Source: an uncultured Bartonella sp.
GTDB lineage: Bacteria > Pseudomonadota > Alphaproteobacteria > Rhizobiales > Rhizobiaceae
DNA length: 64,000 bases
Assembly: GCA_946481695.1 (NCBI GenBank)
Contig: CAMLON010000003.1
Location: forward strand, 1-64,000
Reading direction: 5' to 3'
In this document: one piece after another, positions 1 to 7,975 of the stretch
Position numbering within the stretch: position 1 is the stretch's first letter
Layout: each line of letters opens with the position of its first letter
Translations under genes and position numbers: made by a program
The notes under the pieces: model-generated
Told to the model about the DNA's origin: nothing
The model's input: only the letters and a program-made list of their open reading frames with translations
Database searches by the model: none

Positions 1-2
1 TC

Positions 3-1052
3 GAAAAAGAAATTTACGGCGAATTTGAAAATACATTCATGATGTATTTGCCGCGCCTTTGCGAACACTGCCTCAATCCTGCCTGCGTGGCGGTTTGCCC
101 TTCAGGTGCGATTTATAAGCGCGAGGATGACGGTATTGTTCTCATTGATCAGGAAAAATGCCGCGGCTGGCGTATGTGTGTTTCCGGCTGTCCGTATAAG
201 AAGATCTATTTCAACTGGTCTTCCGGCAAATCGGAAAAATGCATTTTCTGCTATCCGCGCATTGAAAGCGGTATGCCGACAGTTTGTTCGGAAACTTGTG
301 TCGGTCGTATCCGTTATCTTGGTGTGATGCTTTATGATGCCGACAAGATTTCCGATGCTGCTGCTACAGAAGGCGAACAGGATCTTTATGAGGAACAATT
401 AAAGATTTTCCTTGATCCGAATGACCCTGCTGTTATCGAACAGGCACGTAAAGACGGTGTAAGTGACGAATGGATTGAAGCCGCCCAACATTCGCCTGTC
501 TATCAAATGGCAATGAAATGGAAAGTAGCCTTTCCGCTTCACCCTGAATATCGCACATTGCCGATGGTCTGGTATATTCCGCCGCTTTCGCCGCTGCAAT
601 CGGCAGCCGAAGCCGGTAAACTTGCAATGGACGATTTCATTCCAAATGTCCGCTCGTTGCGCATCCCCGTGCGTTACCTTGCCAATTTGCTGACGGCAGG
701 CAAAGAAGCACCGGTTGTTTCGGCACTTGAACGTATGCTTGCCATGCGTGCTTATATGCGTGCGAAATCTGTCGATGGTGAATATCGTCCGGAATATGCG
801 GAAAAAGTCGGCATGACACCTGAAATGATCGAACACATGTATCAGGTCATGGCGATCGCCAATTATGAAGACCGTTTTGTCATTCCGACATCCCACCGTG
901 AAGTGAGTGAAGATGCCTATGACCTGCGCGGGTCTTGCGGCTTTTCATTCGGCAACGGATGTTCGGGCGGCAATTCAAAGGGTGATCTTTTCGGCTCAAA
1001 GGGTAAGAAAGTCGTCACAACACCGACAGACTTATTGAAGGAGAGCGCGTAA
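3..1052 (+). CDS. narH: Respiratory nitrate reductase beta subunit NarH (5' end outside window)
   Basis: Iron-sulfur subunit that passes electrons from cytochrome NarI to the molybdenum subunit NarG at the inner face of the membrane. The reading frame is open from the first bases, so the start lies upstream; about 350 residues remain. Visible cysteine clusters include CEHCLNPACVAVCP and CRGWRMCVSGCP; the tryptophan in CRGWRMC is where NarH replaces a cysteine and so carries one [3Fe-4S] centre among [4Fe-4S] centres. The segment SEKCIFCYPRIESG and the C-terminal GSCGFSFGNGC are also family features. The stop overlaps the start of narJ by one base (TAATG). narG should lie just upstream of the window. 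Confidence 0.97.
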   Translation, partial: EKEIYGEFENTFMMYLPRLCEHCLNPACVAVCPSGAIYKREDDGIVLIDQEKCRGWRMCVSGCPYKKIYFNWSSGKSEKCIFCYPRIESGMPTVCSETCVGRIRYLGVMLYDADKISDAAATEGEQDLYEEQLKIFLDPNDPAVIEQARKDGVSDEWIEAAQHSPVYQMAMKWKVAFPLHPEYRTLPMVWYIPPLSPLQSAAEAGKLAMDDFIPNVRSLRIPVRYLANLLTAGKEAPVVSALERMLAMRAYMRAKSVDGEYRPEYAEKVGMTPEMIEHMYQVMAIANYEDRFVIPTSHREVSEDAYDLRGSCGFSFGNGCSGGNSKGDLFGSKGKKVVTTPTDLLKESA

Positions 1053-1750
1053 TGAATTCCGATCTCAAAATCATTTCCTTACTTTTAAGCTATCCGGATG
1101 AAGAATTGCAGCAATCGGGCAATCTTATCAGAGCAACGCTCGATCAACTTTCCGATCTTGATGCGGCAGAAATTGTCGGCCTGAAAAGTCTGGTCTCGGC
1201 AATTTCCGATCGCGACATTTATGAAGTACAGGAAGACTACGTTTTGCTTTTTGACAGAACGCGGTCTTTGTCGCTCCATCTTTTTGAACATGTTTACGGC
1301 GAAAACCGCGATCGTGGACAGGCGATGGTCGATCTCAAGGACATGTATGACGAGGCCGGTTTTGAAATCGACGTTCACGAAATGCCGGATTATCTGCCGA
1401 TGTTTCTTGAATTTCTGTCAACAAGAAGTGACGAGGAAGCCCGCCATCTTCTTGGCGAAACCTTGCATATCATTTCGGCTATCCGGCAGAGATTACAAAA
1501 ACGCGGTTCTGTTTATGCCGCAGCTTTTGTTGCTCTTGAAAGCCTGTCTGGCGAACGAGCCGACGAGGCACTAACGGCCGAAATCGTCAACCGTAAAGAA
1601 GATGACCCGAATGACCTTGAGGCTCTCGACCGCATCTGGGAAGAGGAAGCCATTACTTTCGGTGGCAATCAGGGTGAAAATGATTGCGGGCCTGACCGGT
1701 TACAACGTCGCATCCGTGCCCAGCACCGCGATGCTTCTACGCAAATTTAA
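1052..1750 (+). CDS. narJ: Nitrate reductase molybdenum cofactor assembly chaperone NarJ
   Basis: Private chaperone that holds apo-NarG until the molybdenum cofactor is inserted and the NarGH complex docks on NarI; it is not part of the final enzyme. The 232-residue product has the helical TorD/NarJ-family pattern, opening with a helix rich in leucine (LKIISLLLSYPDEELQQ) and containing the typical YVLLFDRTRSLSLHLFEHVYG stretch (residues about 60-80) and a GYNVxS-free, charged C-terminus. The ATG overlaps the narH stop by one base, preceded by GGAG, which signals translational coupling. NarI starts 13 bases downstream. Length and position fit the family well. Confidence 0.95.
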   Translation: MNSDLKIISLLLSYPDEELQQSGNLIRATLDQLSDLDAAEIVGLKSLVSAISDRDIYEVQEDYVLLFDRTRSLSLHLFEHVYGENRDRGQAMVDLKDMYDEAGFEIDVHEMPDYLPMFLEFLSTRSDEEARHLLGETLHIISAIRQRLQKRGSVYAAAFVALESLSGERADEALTAEIVNRKEDDPNDLEALDRIWEEEAITFGGNQGENDCGPDRLQRRIRAQHRDASTQI

Positions 1751-1763
1751 GGATAGAGAGACA

Positions 1764-2486
1764 ATGTTGCACTTTTTCCATACACTCATATTCGGGGTCT
1801 ATCCCTATATTGCTTTGACTGTTCTGGCACTTGGCTCGATTATCCGTTACGATCGCGAGCCTTATACATGGCGGGCAAGTTCCAGCCAGTTATTACGTCG
1901 TAAACAATTGATGTGGGGGTCTGTTCTTTTCCATGTCGGTGTGTTGTTTATCTTTCTAGGCCATTTTGTCGGGCTTCTCACACCTATTGCCGTTTGGGAT
2001 GCTTTGGGCGTCAGCCATAGCTTCAAACAGGTTGTTGCCATGACAGCCGGTGGCATTGCCGGAGCCATGGCCATTATCGGAGCAACAATGCTCGCCCACC
2101 GGCGTTTGTTCGACCCGCGTGTCAGGGCAACCTCGAGCACAACAGATACATTGATTATCCTTCTGTTGTGGGCACAGCTTTTCCTCGGCCTTGCAACCAT
2201 ACCTTTTTCGATGCAACATCTCGATGGACATGAAATGGTCAAGCTGATGGATTGGGCACAAGGAATATTCACCTTCAACCTTGCAGCTTCAAGCTATATC
2301 ACCGATGTGGCTTTTGTATTCAAGCTGCACCTTTTCCTCGGTCTCACTATTTTGTTTTTGTTCCCGTTTACCCGTCTTGTTCATATGCTGAGTGCGCCGG
2401 TACGTTATATCTGGCGTACGGGATATCAGGTTGTTCGTAAAAAAGAACGTCTGCCCGTTCGCATCCGTGGTGAAGTAACCGATTAA
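1764..2486 (+). CDS. narI: Respiratory nitrate reductase gamma subunit NarI (cytochrome b)
   Basis: Membrane cytochrome b of about 240 residues that oxidises quinol on the periplasmic side and feeds NarH. Five hydrophobic helices are visible. Histidines at residues 57 and 67 (FHVGVLFIFLGHF) and at about 189 and 207 (KLHLF and RLVHML) sit where the two haem b ligand pairs of the family lie. I chose the ATG at 1764 because it follows an AAGGA/AGAGAG ribosome site and gives the usual NarI N-terminus (MLHFFHTLIFGVYPY); the frame is open further upstream but overlaps narJ heavily. It is followed by ppiC after 26 bases. Confidence 0.95.
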   Translation: MLHFFHTLIFGVYPYIALTVLALGSIIRYDREPYTWRASSSQLLRRKQLMWGSVLFHVGVLFIFLGHFVGLLTPIAVWDALGVSHSFKQVVAMTAGGIAGAMAIIGATMLAHRRLFDPRVRATSSTTDTLIILLLWAQLFLGLATIPFSMQHLDGHEMVKLMDWAQGIFTFNLAASSYITDVAFVFKLHLFLGLTILFLFPFTRLVHMLSAPVRYIWRTGYQVVRKKERLPVRIRGEVTD

Positions 2487-2512
2487 GACTTCGGGTAAAG
2501 GAGTAATTGTCT

Positions 2513-3439
2513 ATGGCGACAACGGTAAAAGTCGAGCATTCGGGCTTTAAAAAAATGGTGGTTCCCGCCTCGCCGACAAAGCAGGAAATCGACACGAGAA
2601 TTCCGCCAAAAGCAAAGCCGTTATTCAAAGAAGTCAGCGTCAATGGCATTGTCATTCCCGAAGTCGATATTCTTCAAGAAGCACAAAATCATCCAGCTCA
2701 AACGCCAGGTGAAGCGCTTCTTGAGGCAGCGCGTTCATTAGTAATCCGTGAACTTTTATGGCAGGAAGCAAAAAATAAAAATCTTGTTCCCGATAATGAG
2801 GATAGCACACGGGAAGAGAGTGCGGGTGAAGATAATGCCCGGCAAACAAAGCTTGACGCGGCAATCTCTGCCCTTCTTGAAAGTGAAATAAAAACCCCTG
2901 AAGCGAGTGAAGAAGATTGCAAAGCATTCTATGATCGCGATCCATCACGCTTTTCAACCGAAACGATCTGGCAGGTCAGACACATTCTTATCGGTGCCAA
3001 CCCGAAAAACAAAAAAGCCTTCGATCAAGCACGCGAGAAAGCTTATGCCATTTTGGAACAGGTGAAAAAAAATCCACATGAATTTGCCACATTTGCGAAA
3101 GATATTTCTTCCTGCCCTTCAGCAGCTCAAGGTGGCAATCTTGGTCAGATTACGCGGGGGTCGACTGTGCCGGAATTTGAAAATGCTTTGAAAAAAACAA
3201 AAAAAAACGGATTATTAATGCAACCGGTCGAAAGCCGTTATGGTTATCATATTGTCGAAATAAACCAGATTATTCCCGGGAAGATTCTTCCTCTGGAGCT
3301 GGTAAAAGAAAAAATTGCTGCCTGGCTCGAGGCATCAAGCTGGTCAAAAGCTGTTCAACAATATATAGCAATTTTGGCCGGGAAATCCCATATCACGGGT
3401 ATTGATTTAAAACTGGGTGAGGGACCTCTTGTCCAGTAA
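2513..3439 (+). CDS. PpiC-type (parvulin) peptidyl-prolyl isomerase of the nar operon
   Basis: Peptidyl-prolyl cis-trans isomerase of the parvulin/NifM type, 308 residues. The first part (about 1-140) is a helical SurA/NifM-like segment; the parvulin domain spans roughly 150-260, with IWQVRHILIGA, FATFAKDISSCPSAAQGGNLG and ESRYGYHIVEI as landmarks. No signal peptide is seen, so it is probably cytoplasmic. The ATG at 2513 lies nine bases after AAAGGAG; an in-frame TTG at 2507 is too close to that site. Such genes are known at the 3' end of narGHJI operons, and a role in folding or maturing the nitrate reductase is inferred from position only. Confidence 0.9.
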   Translation: MATTVKVEHSGFKKMVVPASPTKQEIDTRIPPKAKPLFKEVSVNGIVIPEVDILQEAQNHPAQTPGEALLEAARSLVIRELLWQEAKNKNLVPDNEDSTREESAGEDNARQTKLDAAISALLESEIKTPEASEEDCKAFYDRDPSRFSTETIWQVRHILIGANPKNKKAFDQAREKAYAILEQVKKNPHEFATFAKDISSCPSAAQGGNLGQITRGSTVPEFENALKKTKKNGLLMQPVESRYGYHIVEINQIIPGKILPLELVKEKIAAWLEASSWSKAVQQYIAILAGKSHITGIDLKLGEGPLVQ

Positions 3440-3451
3440 GGAGTTTAGAGA

Positions 3452-4459
3452 GTGCAAAAAACACCAGAATCAAAGTTGGTTGATCCTTTCGGCAGAAAGA
3501 TCAGCTATCTGCGACTTTCTGTAACTGATCGTTGTGATTTACGCTGTGTGTATTGCATGGCGGAAGAGATGGTGTTTTTACCTAAAAAAGAGCTTCTGAC
3601 GATAGAGGAACTTTACCGTGTTGCCAGCCGGATGATCGACCTTGGCGTCACCAAAATCCGTCTTACCGGTGGTGAACCACTGGTACGGCGCAACATTATG
3701 GTTTTGTTCGAAATGCTGGGGAAGCATCTCGGACATGGTCTTGAAGAATTAACGTTGACAACCAATGGAACATTGCTTGCCCGTTACGCAGACGCACTTG
3801 TTCAAAATGGTGTCAAACGTGTCAACGTCTCGCTTGATACACTTGACCCTGTCCGTTATCACCAATTGACCCGTCGCGGTGATATTGCCCATGTGCTTGC
3901 CGGTATTGATGCGGCACAAAAAGCCGGATTGAAAGTTAAATTGAACGCTGTTGCCATGCGTGGCGGCTTTCTCGGTGAAGTTGACGATCTCATCCGTTTT
4001 GCCCATGGGCGCGGTATGGATCTCACCGTCATTGAAGAAATGCCGATGGGCTATACCGGTCACGACCGTTATGAAACCTTCCTGTCACTCGGTGCTTTGC
4101 GGAAAAGTCTTGAACAACGTTGGACATTGGTTCCGGATGCGCATTGTTCAGGCGGCCCCGCCCGTTATGTAACTGTCAAGGAAACGGGTGGTAGACTTGG
4201 GTTTATTACCCCGCTTTCTTGTGATTTCTGTGCGTCTTGCAATCGTGTGCGCATCGGTTCGACGGGCAAACTTTACCCTTGCATGGGGCAATCCGGCATG
4301 GTCGAATTGCGTGAAGCTATCAGAAGCTCCGAAAGTGATGAAAAGCTGACAGATCTTATCCTGAAAGCAATCGACAGCAAGCCGAAGGGACATGAATTTT
4401 CAATCGAAAAAGATGGCATTTGCGGATTAAGCCGTCACATGTCGGAGCTCGGCGGTTGA
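3452..4459 (+). CDS. moaA: GTP 3',8-cyclase MoaA (molybdenum cofactor synthesis)
   Basis: Radical SAM enzyme that, with MoaC, converts GTP to cyclic pyranopterin monophosphate, the first step of molybdopterin synthesis. The SAM-cluster motif CDLRCVYC gives Cys28, Cys32 and Cys35; the second cluster cysteines are in CDFCASCNRVR and LYPCMG near residues 255-280. The C-terminus is HMSELGG, including the double glycine that MoaA needs for catalysis. The start is GTG, eight bases after AAGGAG and 12 bases after the ppiC stop. At 335 residues it is full length. Its place in the nar operon ties cofactor supply to nitrate reductase synthesis. Confidence 0.95.
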   Translation: MQKTPESKLVDPFGRKISYLRLSVTDRCDLRCVYCMAEEMVFLPKKELLTIEELYRVASRMIDLGVTKIRLTGGEPLVRRNIMVLFEMLGKHLGHGLEELTLTTNGTLLARYADALVQNGVKRVNVSLDTLDPVRYHQLTRRGDIAHVLAGIDAAQKAGLKVKLNAVAMRGGFLGEVDDLIRFAHGRGMDLTVIEEMPMGYTGHDRYETFLSLGALRKSLEQRWTLVPDAHCSGGPARYVTVKETGGRLGFITPLSCDFCASCNRVRIGSTGKLYPCMGQSGMVELREAIRSSESDEKLTDLILKAIDSKPKGHEFSIEKDGICGLSRHMSELGG

Positions 4460-4560
4460 TTGCAGTTCGTTTTCAACGTCAAAAATGGCAGAGTTTTCAA
4501 ACTCAAGCCTGACAGAGCTATTCGGATAAAACTGAAAACACAATAAAAAGTTAGAAATAC

Positions 4561-4582
4561 AATAAACGGGGTACCGTTTATT
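4561..4582. repeat. Perfect inverted repeat
   Basis: AATAAACGG is separated by GGTA from its exact complement CCGTTTATT. There is no uridine tract after it, so it may be an mRNA 3'-end stabilising hairpin or a protein site rather than a terminator. Confidence 0.4.
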
Positions 4583-4656
4583 TGTAATGGGAATTGTGCT
4601 TGCCGCTTCAACTCTATAATTCGGTCGGCTTTTAATGATGGTTGAAAACCATAATG

Positions 4657-4687
4657 AACGGCGGTTGAAAACACTGGCCGTTTTTTT
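4657..4687 (+). terminator. Candidate intrinsic terminator of the nar operon
   Basis: AACGGC and GCCGTT form a 6-bp stem around a 14-base loop, followed at once by a run of seven T. It lies about 200 bases past the moaA stop. The loop is long, so strength is uncertain. Confidence 0.5.
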
Positions 4688-4831
4688 GAAGTGAATTTTT
4701 CGGAACGAGAGACGCAGACTATTAAACCGAATTGTTCGGTCTTTTATTTAGTCATGCGAAAATTTCCAAAACGTCCTCCCACCGGCTTTGAATTGACAAA
4801 AAACTTGCGCAATCCATCTTTCCATTAAACA

Positions 4832-4862
4832 AAATAAGCACTGTATCGGGCAGTGCTTATTT
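4832..4862 (-). terminator. Candidate terminator of the hydroxyacid dehydrogenase gene
   Basis: A perfect 12-bp stem, AAATAAGCACTG with CAGTGCTTATTT, encloses a 7-base loop. On the minus strand the stem is followed by TGTTTAATGG. It could act in both directions between the two convergent genes. Confidence 0.6.
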
Positions 4863-4974
4863 CTCATTTATCAAGACTTCTTTTTCTCAATTACCGGACA
4901 GAACGCGCTTATAAAAAGTGCTTTCAACTTATCCGGCGACAGCCTGATTTTCATTTTTAACCGCAATCAAAGCG

Positions 4975-5919
4975 TCAAAGTTTAACTTCTGAAGGCAAAG
5001 TTTTGTCGGCGAAAAACGCGTCGATATTTTCTACTACAAGATCGGACATTCTGTCGCGTGTTTCAACAGTGCCGCTGCCGTGATGCGGATAGAGAACCAC
5101 ATTCTCGAGCTTATAGAATGCCGGATTGATATTCGGCTCGTTAAGATAGACATCAAGACCGGCCGTTTCCAATTCTTTGCTTTGCAAGGCTTTAATCATG
5201 GCGTCTTCGTCGATAACCGTGCCGCGAGAGATATTAATAAGAGAACCGCGATTTCCAAGTGCTGCAATCACTTCTTTGGAAATCAGTTTTTCAGTTTCCT
5301 TGCCGCCCGTTACTGCAACAACCAGAATATCCGACCACTTGGCAAGTTCGACTAGCGAGGGGAAAAACTGATAATCAATATCCGGTTTTTTGTGGCGGCC
5401 ATAATAACCGATTGTGAGCCCGCAACTTTCAAACCGTTTGGCTATAGCGTGTCCAATGCGTCCGAGACCGACGACACCGGCGCGTTTTCCGGCCGTTGTT
5501 TCTGTGAACGGCATCGGGCCTTTCTTGGCCCACTCGCCGGAGCGCACATAATGATCGCCAAAAACAAGCCTGCGACGGGCGGCGAGCATCAACATCAATG
5601 CCACATCGGCGACGTCATCGGTCAATACATCCGGCGTATTGGTTAAACGGATTTTATGATCCTTCAGGTCTTTCAGATTAACCTGATCAAAACCGGCTGT
5701 CACACAGGCAACAAGCCCGACTTGTGGCAGTTTTGAAATCAGATTTTCGTCAAAAACAATATTTCCGGTACTGATAACTGCACGACAATCTTTTGCATTT
5801 TTTTCAATAAAACCGTCACTATCCTTGACCAAATCCGCGCGTAATAAATGATAACGTTTGTCGAGGTCTTCCATTTGGCGCTCTTCAAGTGGACTTAGTA
5901 CCAATATATCCTGTTTCAC
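4975..5919 (-). CDS. D-isomer-specific 2-hydroxyacid dehydrogenase (glyoxylate/hydroxypyruvate reductase type)
   Basis: NAD(P)-dependent oxidoreductase of 314 residues that interconverts a 2-ketoacid and a D-2-hydroxyacid; glyoxylate or hydroxypyruvate are likely substrates, but the exact one cannot be read from sequence. The nucleotide-binding motif is GVVGLGRIGHAIAKRF near residue 150. The catalytic Arg is in INISRGTVID, the Glu in GLDVYLNEP, and the His in YPHHGSGT, the complete triad of the family. The start is GTG with GAGGGAG six bases upstream; a nearby ATG is out of frame. The gene stands alone between a convergent operon and a divergent aminopeptidase. Confidence 0.9.
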   Translation of the reverse strand: MKQDILVLSPLEERQMEDLDKRYHLLRADLVKDSDGFIEKNAKDCRAVISTGNIVFDENLISKLPQVGLVACVTAGFDQVNLKDLKDHKIRLTNTPDVLTDDVADVALMLMLAARRRLVFGDHYVRSGEWAKKGPMPFTETTAGKRAGVVGLGRIGHAIAKRFESCGLTIGYYGRHKKPDIDYQFFPSLVELAKWSDILVVAVTGGKETEKLISKEVIAALGNRGSLINISRGTVIDEDAMIKALQSKELETAGLDVYLNEPNINPAFYKLENVVLYPHHGSGTVETRDRMSDLVVENIDAFFADKTLPSEVKL

Positions 5920-6166
5920 ATTATTCTCCCTCTGGTTTTATTAAATTATTCTCCAACAAAAGATAATAATGAATAGAACTTTACTGTCTATCGAAATTTT
6001 TAAACTCCACTAAAGTTTTAAATTCTGTTTCCAATGCCGGTCCAGTTTCTTTCCCGTTTTTCTCCGTCGTTATTCCGAAGTGCCTTTAATATCGCTGTCA
6101 AAAACATTATTATTTGTTCAGTAGATGTCATTTGGCGATTTTTAATTTTAAAAGGAAACACCCGCA

Positions 6167-7411
6167 ATGAATGAAGACCAATCTGTTATCGATCCTCAAA
6201 AGCTTGACCGGCTCGCAGAAGTCGCCGTCAAAGTCGGTCTCAACCTGCAGAAAGGTCAAGATCTCGTTCTCACAAGCCCGCTCGCGGCACTCCCACTGGT
6301 GCGCCGGATTGCCCATCACGCTTATAAAGCCGGTGCAGGTGTTGTTACCCCTATTTTCAGCGATGAAGAAATGACGCTTTGTCGTTTCAAAGATGCTCAT
6401 GAGAAGAGTTTCGATAAGGCCGCAAGCTGGCTTTATGAAGGTATGGCAAGAGCCTATGCAAACGGGGCGGCCCGTCTTGCTATCGCCGGTGATAATCCGT
6501 CACTTCTTGCTAACGAAGATCCAGCCAAAGTATCACGCGTAAACAAGGCAACATCACTTGCCTATCAACCGGCATTGGAAAAAATTGCCGGTTTTGACAT
6601 CAACTGGAATATCGTTTCCTATCCCAATCCGTCATGGGCGGCCGTGGTTTTTCCGGATTTGCCAATCATCGAGGCGACAAAAAAACTTGCAGATGCAATA
6701 TTTGCTGCTTCCCGTGTTGATAAGCCGGATGCAATCGGCGCATGGAATGATCATAATGCCAATCTGAAAAAACATGCAAAATGGTTGAATGACCAACGCT
6801 TTTCTGCCCTTCATTATAGTGGCCCAGGAACAGATCTCACAATCGGTCTTGCTGATGGTCATGAATGGCAAGGCGGTGCCTCAAAAGCAAAAAACGGCGT
6901 TAACTGCAATCCCAATATTCCGACCGAAGAAGTTTTCACGACACCTCACGCCCATCGGGTTGAAGGTCATGTAAGCTCGACAAAGCCCCTATCCTATCAA
7001 GGCACATTGATTGACAACATCAAAGTGCGTTTTGAAAAAGGGCGTATTGTTGAATCGCACGCTTCGAAGGGCGAAGAAGTATTGCAACAGATACTGGATA
7101 CCGATGAAGGTGCCCGTCATTTGGGCGAAGTTGCTCTCGTTCCCAATTCATCGCCGATTTCTGCAAGCGGCCTGTTGTTCTATAATACATTATTTGATGA
7201 AAATGCCGCCTGCCACATCGCCCTTGGACAATGCTATTCAAAATGTTTCTTGCGCGGCGCCGCACTTTCGAAAGAACAAATCGAAAAACAGGGCGGCAAT
7301 AAAAGCCTTATCCATATCGACTGGATGATCGGGTCGGGAGAAATCGATATTGACGGCATCACCGCTGACGGGGAAAAAGTTCCGGTCTTCAGAAAAGGCG
7401 AATGGGCGTAA
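6167..7411 (+). CDS. Aminopeptidase of family M29 (AmpS/thermophilic aminopeptidase type)
   Basis: Metal-dependent cytoplasmic aminopeptidase, 414 residues, the normal length for M29. The N-terminal domain carries the family pattern DRLAEVAVKVGLNLQKGQDL and YKAGAGVVTPIFSDEE. The metal-binding C-terminal half shows TEEVFTTPHAHRVEGHV, KGEEVLQQILDTDEGARHLGE and HIALGQCYSKC, which supply the Glu, His and Asp ligands typical of M29. An AAAGGAAAC site lies ahead of the ATG. It is monocistronic and ends inside a strong hairpin terminator whose stem includes the stop codon. Confidence 0.93.
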   Translation: MNEDQSVIDPQKLDRLAEVAVKVGLNLQKGQDLVLTSPLAALPLVRRIAHHAYKAGAGVVTPIFSDEEMTLCRFKDAHEKSFDKAASWLYEGMARAYANGAARLAIAGDNPSLLANEDPAKVSRVNKATSLAYQPALEKIAGFDINWNIVSYPNPSWAAVVFPDLPIIEATKKLADAIFAASRVDKPDAIGAWNDHNANLKKHAKWLNDQRFSALHYSGPGTDLTIGLADGHEWQGGASKAKNGVNCNPNIPTEEVFTTPHAHRVEGHVSSTKPLSYQGTLIDNIKVRFEKGRIVESHASKGEEVLQQILDTDEGARHLGEVALVPNSSPISASGLLFYNTLFDENAACHIALGQCYSKCFLRGAALSKEQIEKQGGNKSLIHIDWMIGSGEIDIDGITADGEKVPVFRKGEWA

Positions 7412-7426
7412 TTACGCCCATTTTTC
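7401..7426 (+). terminator. Intrinsic terminator of the M29 aminopeptidase gene
   Basis: AATGGGCGTA and TACGCCCATT form a perfect palindrome with the TAA stop codon at its centre, followed by a run of T. A second hairpin (AGCCCGT/ACGGGCT) lies at 7479-7499. Confidence 0.75.
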
Positions 7427-7500
7427 CGCCAAAGCCCGATTTGAAAAATAAAAATTCTGTTTTTTACTAAAAATTATAAGCCCGTCTTTAAAACGGGCTA

Positions 7501-7535
7501 AAAACAACAAAAAGGCCGGGGAATAACCCGACCTT
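7501..7535 (-). terminator. Strong intrinsic terminator on the minus strand
   Basis: Read on the minus strand, AAGGTCGGG pairs with CCCGGCCTT (nine pairs, one G-U) around TTATTC and is followed by TTTGTTGTTTT. No minus-strand protein gene precedes it, which is the main argument for the small RNA. Confidence 0.8.
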
Positions 7536-7584
7536 CCGTTATGCAATGACTGCCAGTACATCCGTGGTCAATCACCGCTGTATT
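7501..7584 (-). ncRNA. Candidate small RNA of about 85 nt
   Basis: On the minus strand a sigma70-like promoter (TTGAAA, 17 bases, TAAATT) is followed after about 50 bases of non-coding sequence by a strong intrinsic terminator. The interval holds no start codon with a ribosome site and no open frame of note. The gap lies between two plus-strand genes, so the unit cannot be a leader of either. No Rfam family was recognised by eye. Start is estimated as seven bases after the -10; the 3' end is the T tract. It is a prediction from promoter-terminator geometry alone. Confidence 0.5.
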
Positions 7585-7590
7585 GAACCT

Positions 7591-7629
7591 AATTTAGGTG
7601 TGTTATCGTACTTTTTCAAGTAGATAACA
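7591..7629 (-). promoter_or_regulatory. Promoter with overlapping inverted repeat for the candidate small RNA
   Basis: The -35 TTGAAA is at 7614-7619 and the -10 TAAATT at 7591-7596, read on the minus strand, spaced 17. TGTTATC at 7601-7607 and GATAACA at 7623-7629, with TACTT/AAGTA inside, form a 12-bp dyad with one bulge across the -35. A further GATAACA lies at 7647-7653. This looks like an operator. Confidence 0.5.
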
Positions 7630-7975
7630 TTTAATTGTTTTCGATAGATAACAGTACAAGGTTAACAATCCGTTAATTTTTACCCTATACAATTCTATTT
7701 TCATGGAATTAGATATTAACATGTTTTTTATAATAAAGTATGGTTAGAGAACGTTTCGTATCACTTTATTTGATGACAATTTTAAAATTTTTTTGCAACT
7801 TATTGTTCGGTAAAAAATACCATTCCACTATCTACAAAACTCAATTTTCCAAGAGAAAAACTTTTCCCCGACCTTAAAATCCGCTCCCGTAACGATTATT
7901 TCTAGTAAATCAATGTTATATGTCTGAACCGGAGCGGTTGAAATAAACTTCCGCTTATAATCAAAGCAATCGTAT

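Larger units (their letters stand above)
4460..4974. other. Intergenic region between convergent nar operon and hydroxyacid dehydrogenase
   Basis: No credible gene in this 515-bp AT-rich stretch. It separates two convergent transcription units and holds three stem-loops listed separately (4561-4582, 4657-4687, 4832-4862), which suits a terminator zone. Confidence 0.6.

Noticed and set aside
399..896. Minus-strand frame of 165 codons inside narH
   Set aside because: His/Phe/Arg-rich antisense shadow of an unmistakable NarH.
7479..7499. AGCCCGT/ACGGGCT hairpin as an independent gene terminator
   Set aside because: Plus-strand tail is A-rich, and on the minus strand it lies beyond the stronger terminator at 7501-7535; it is at most a backup.
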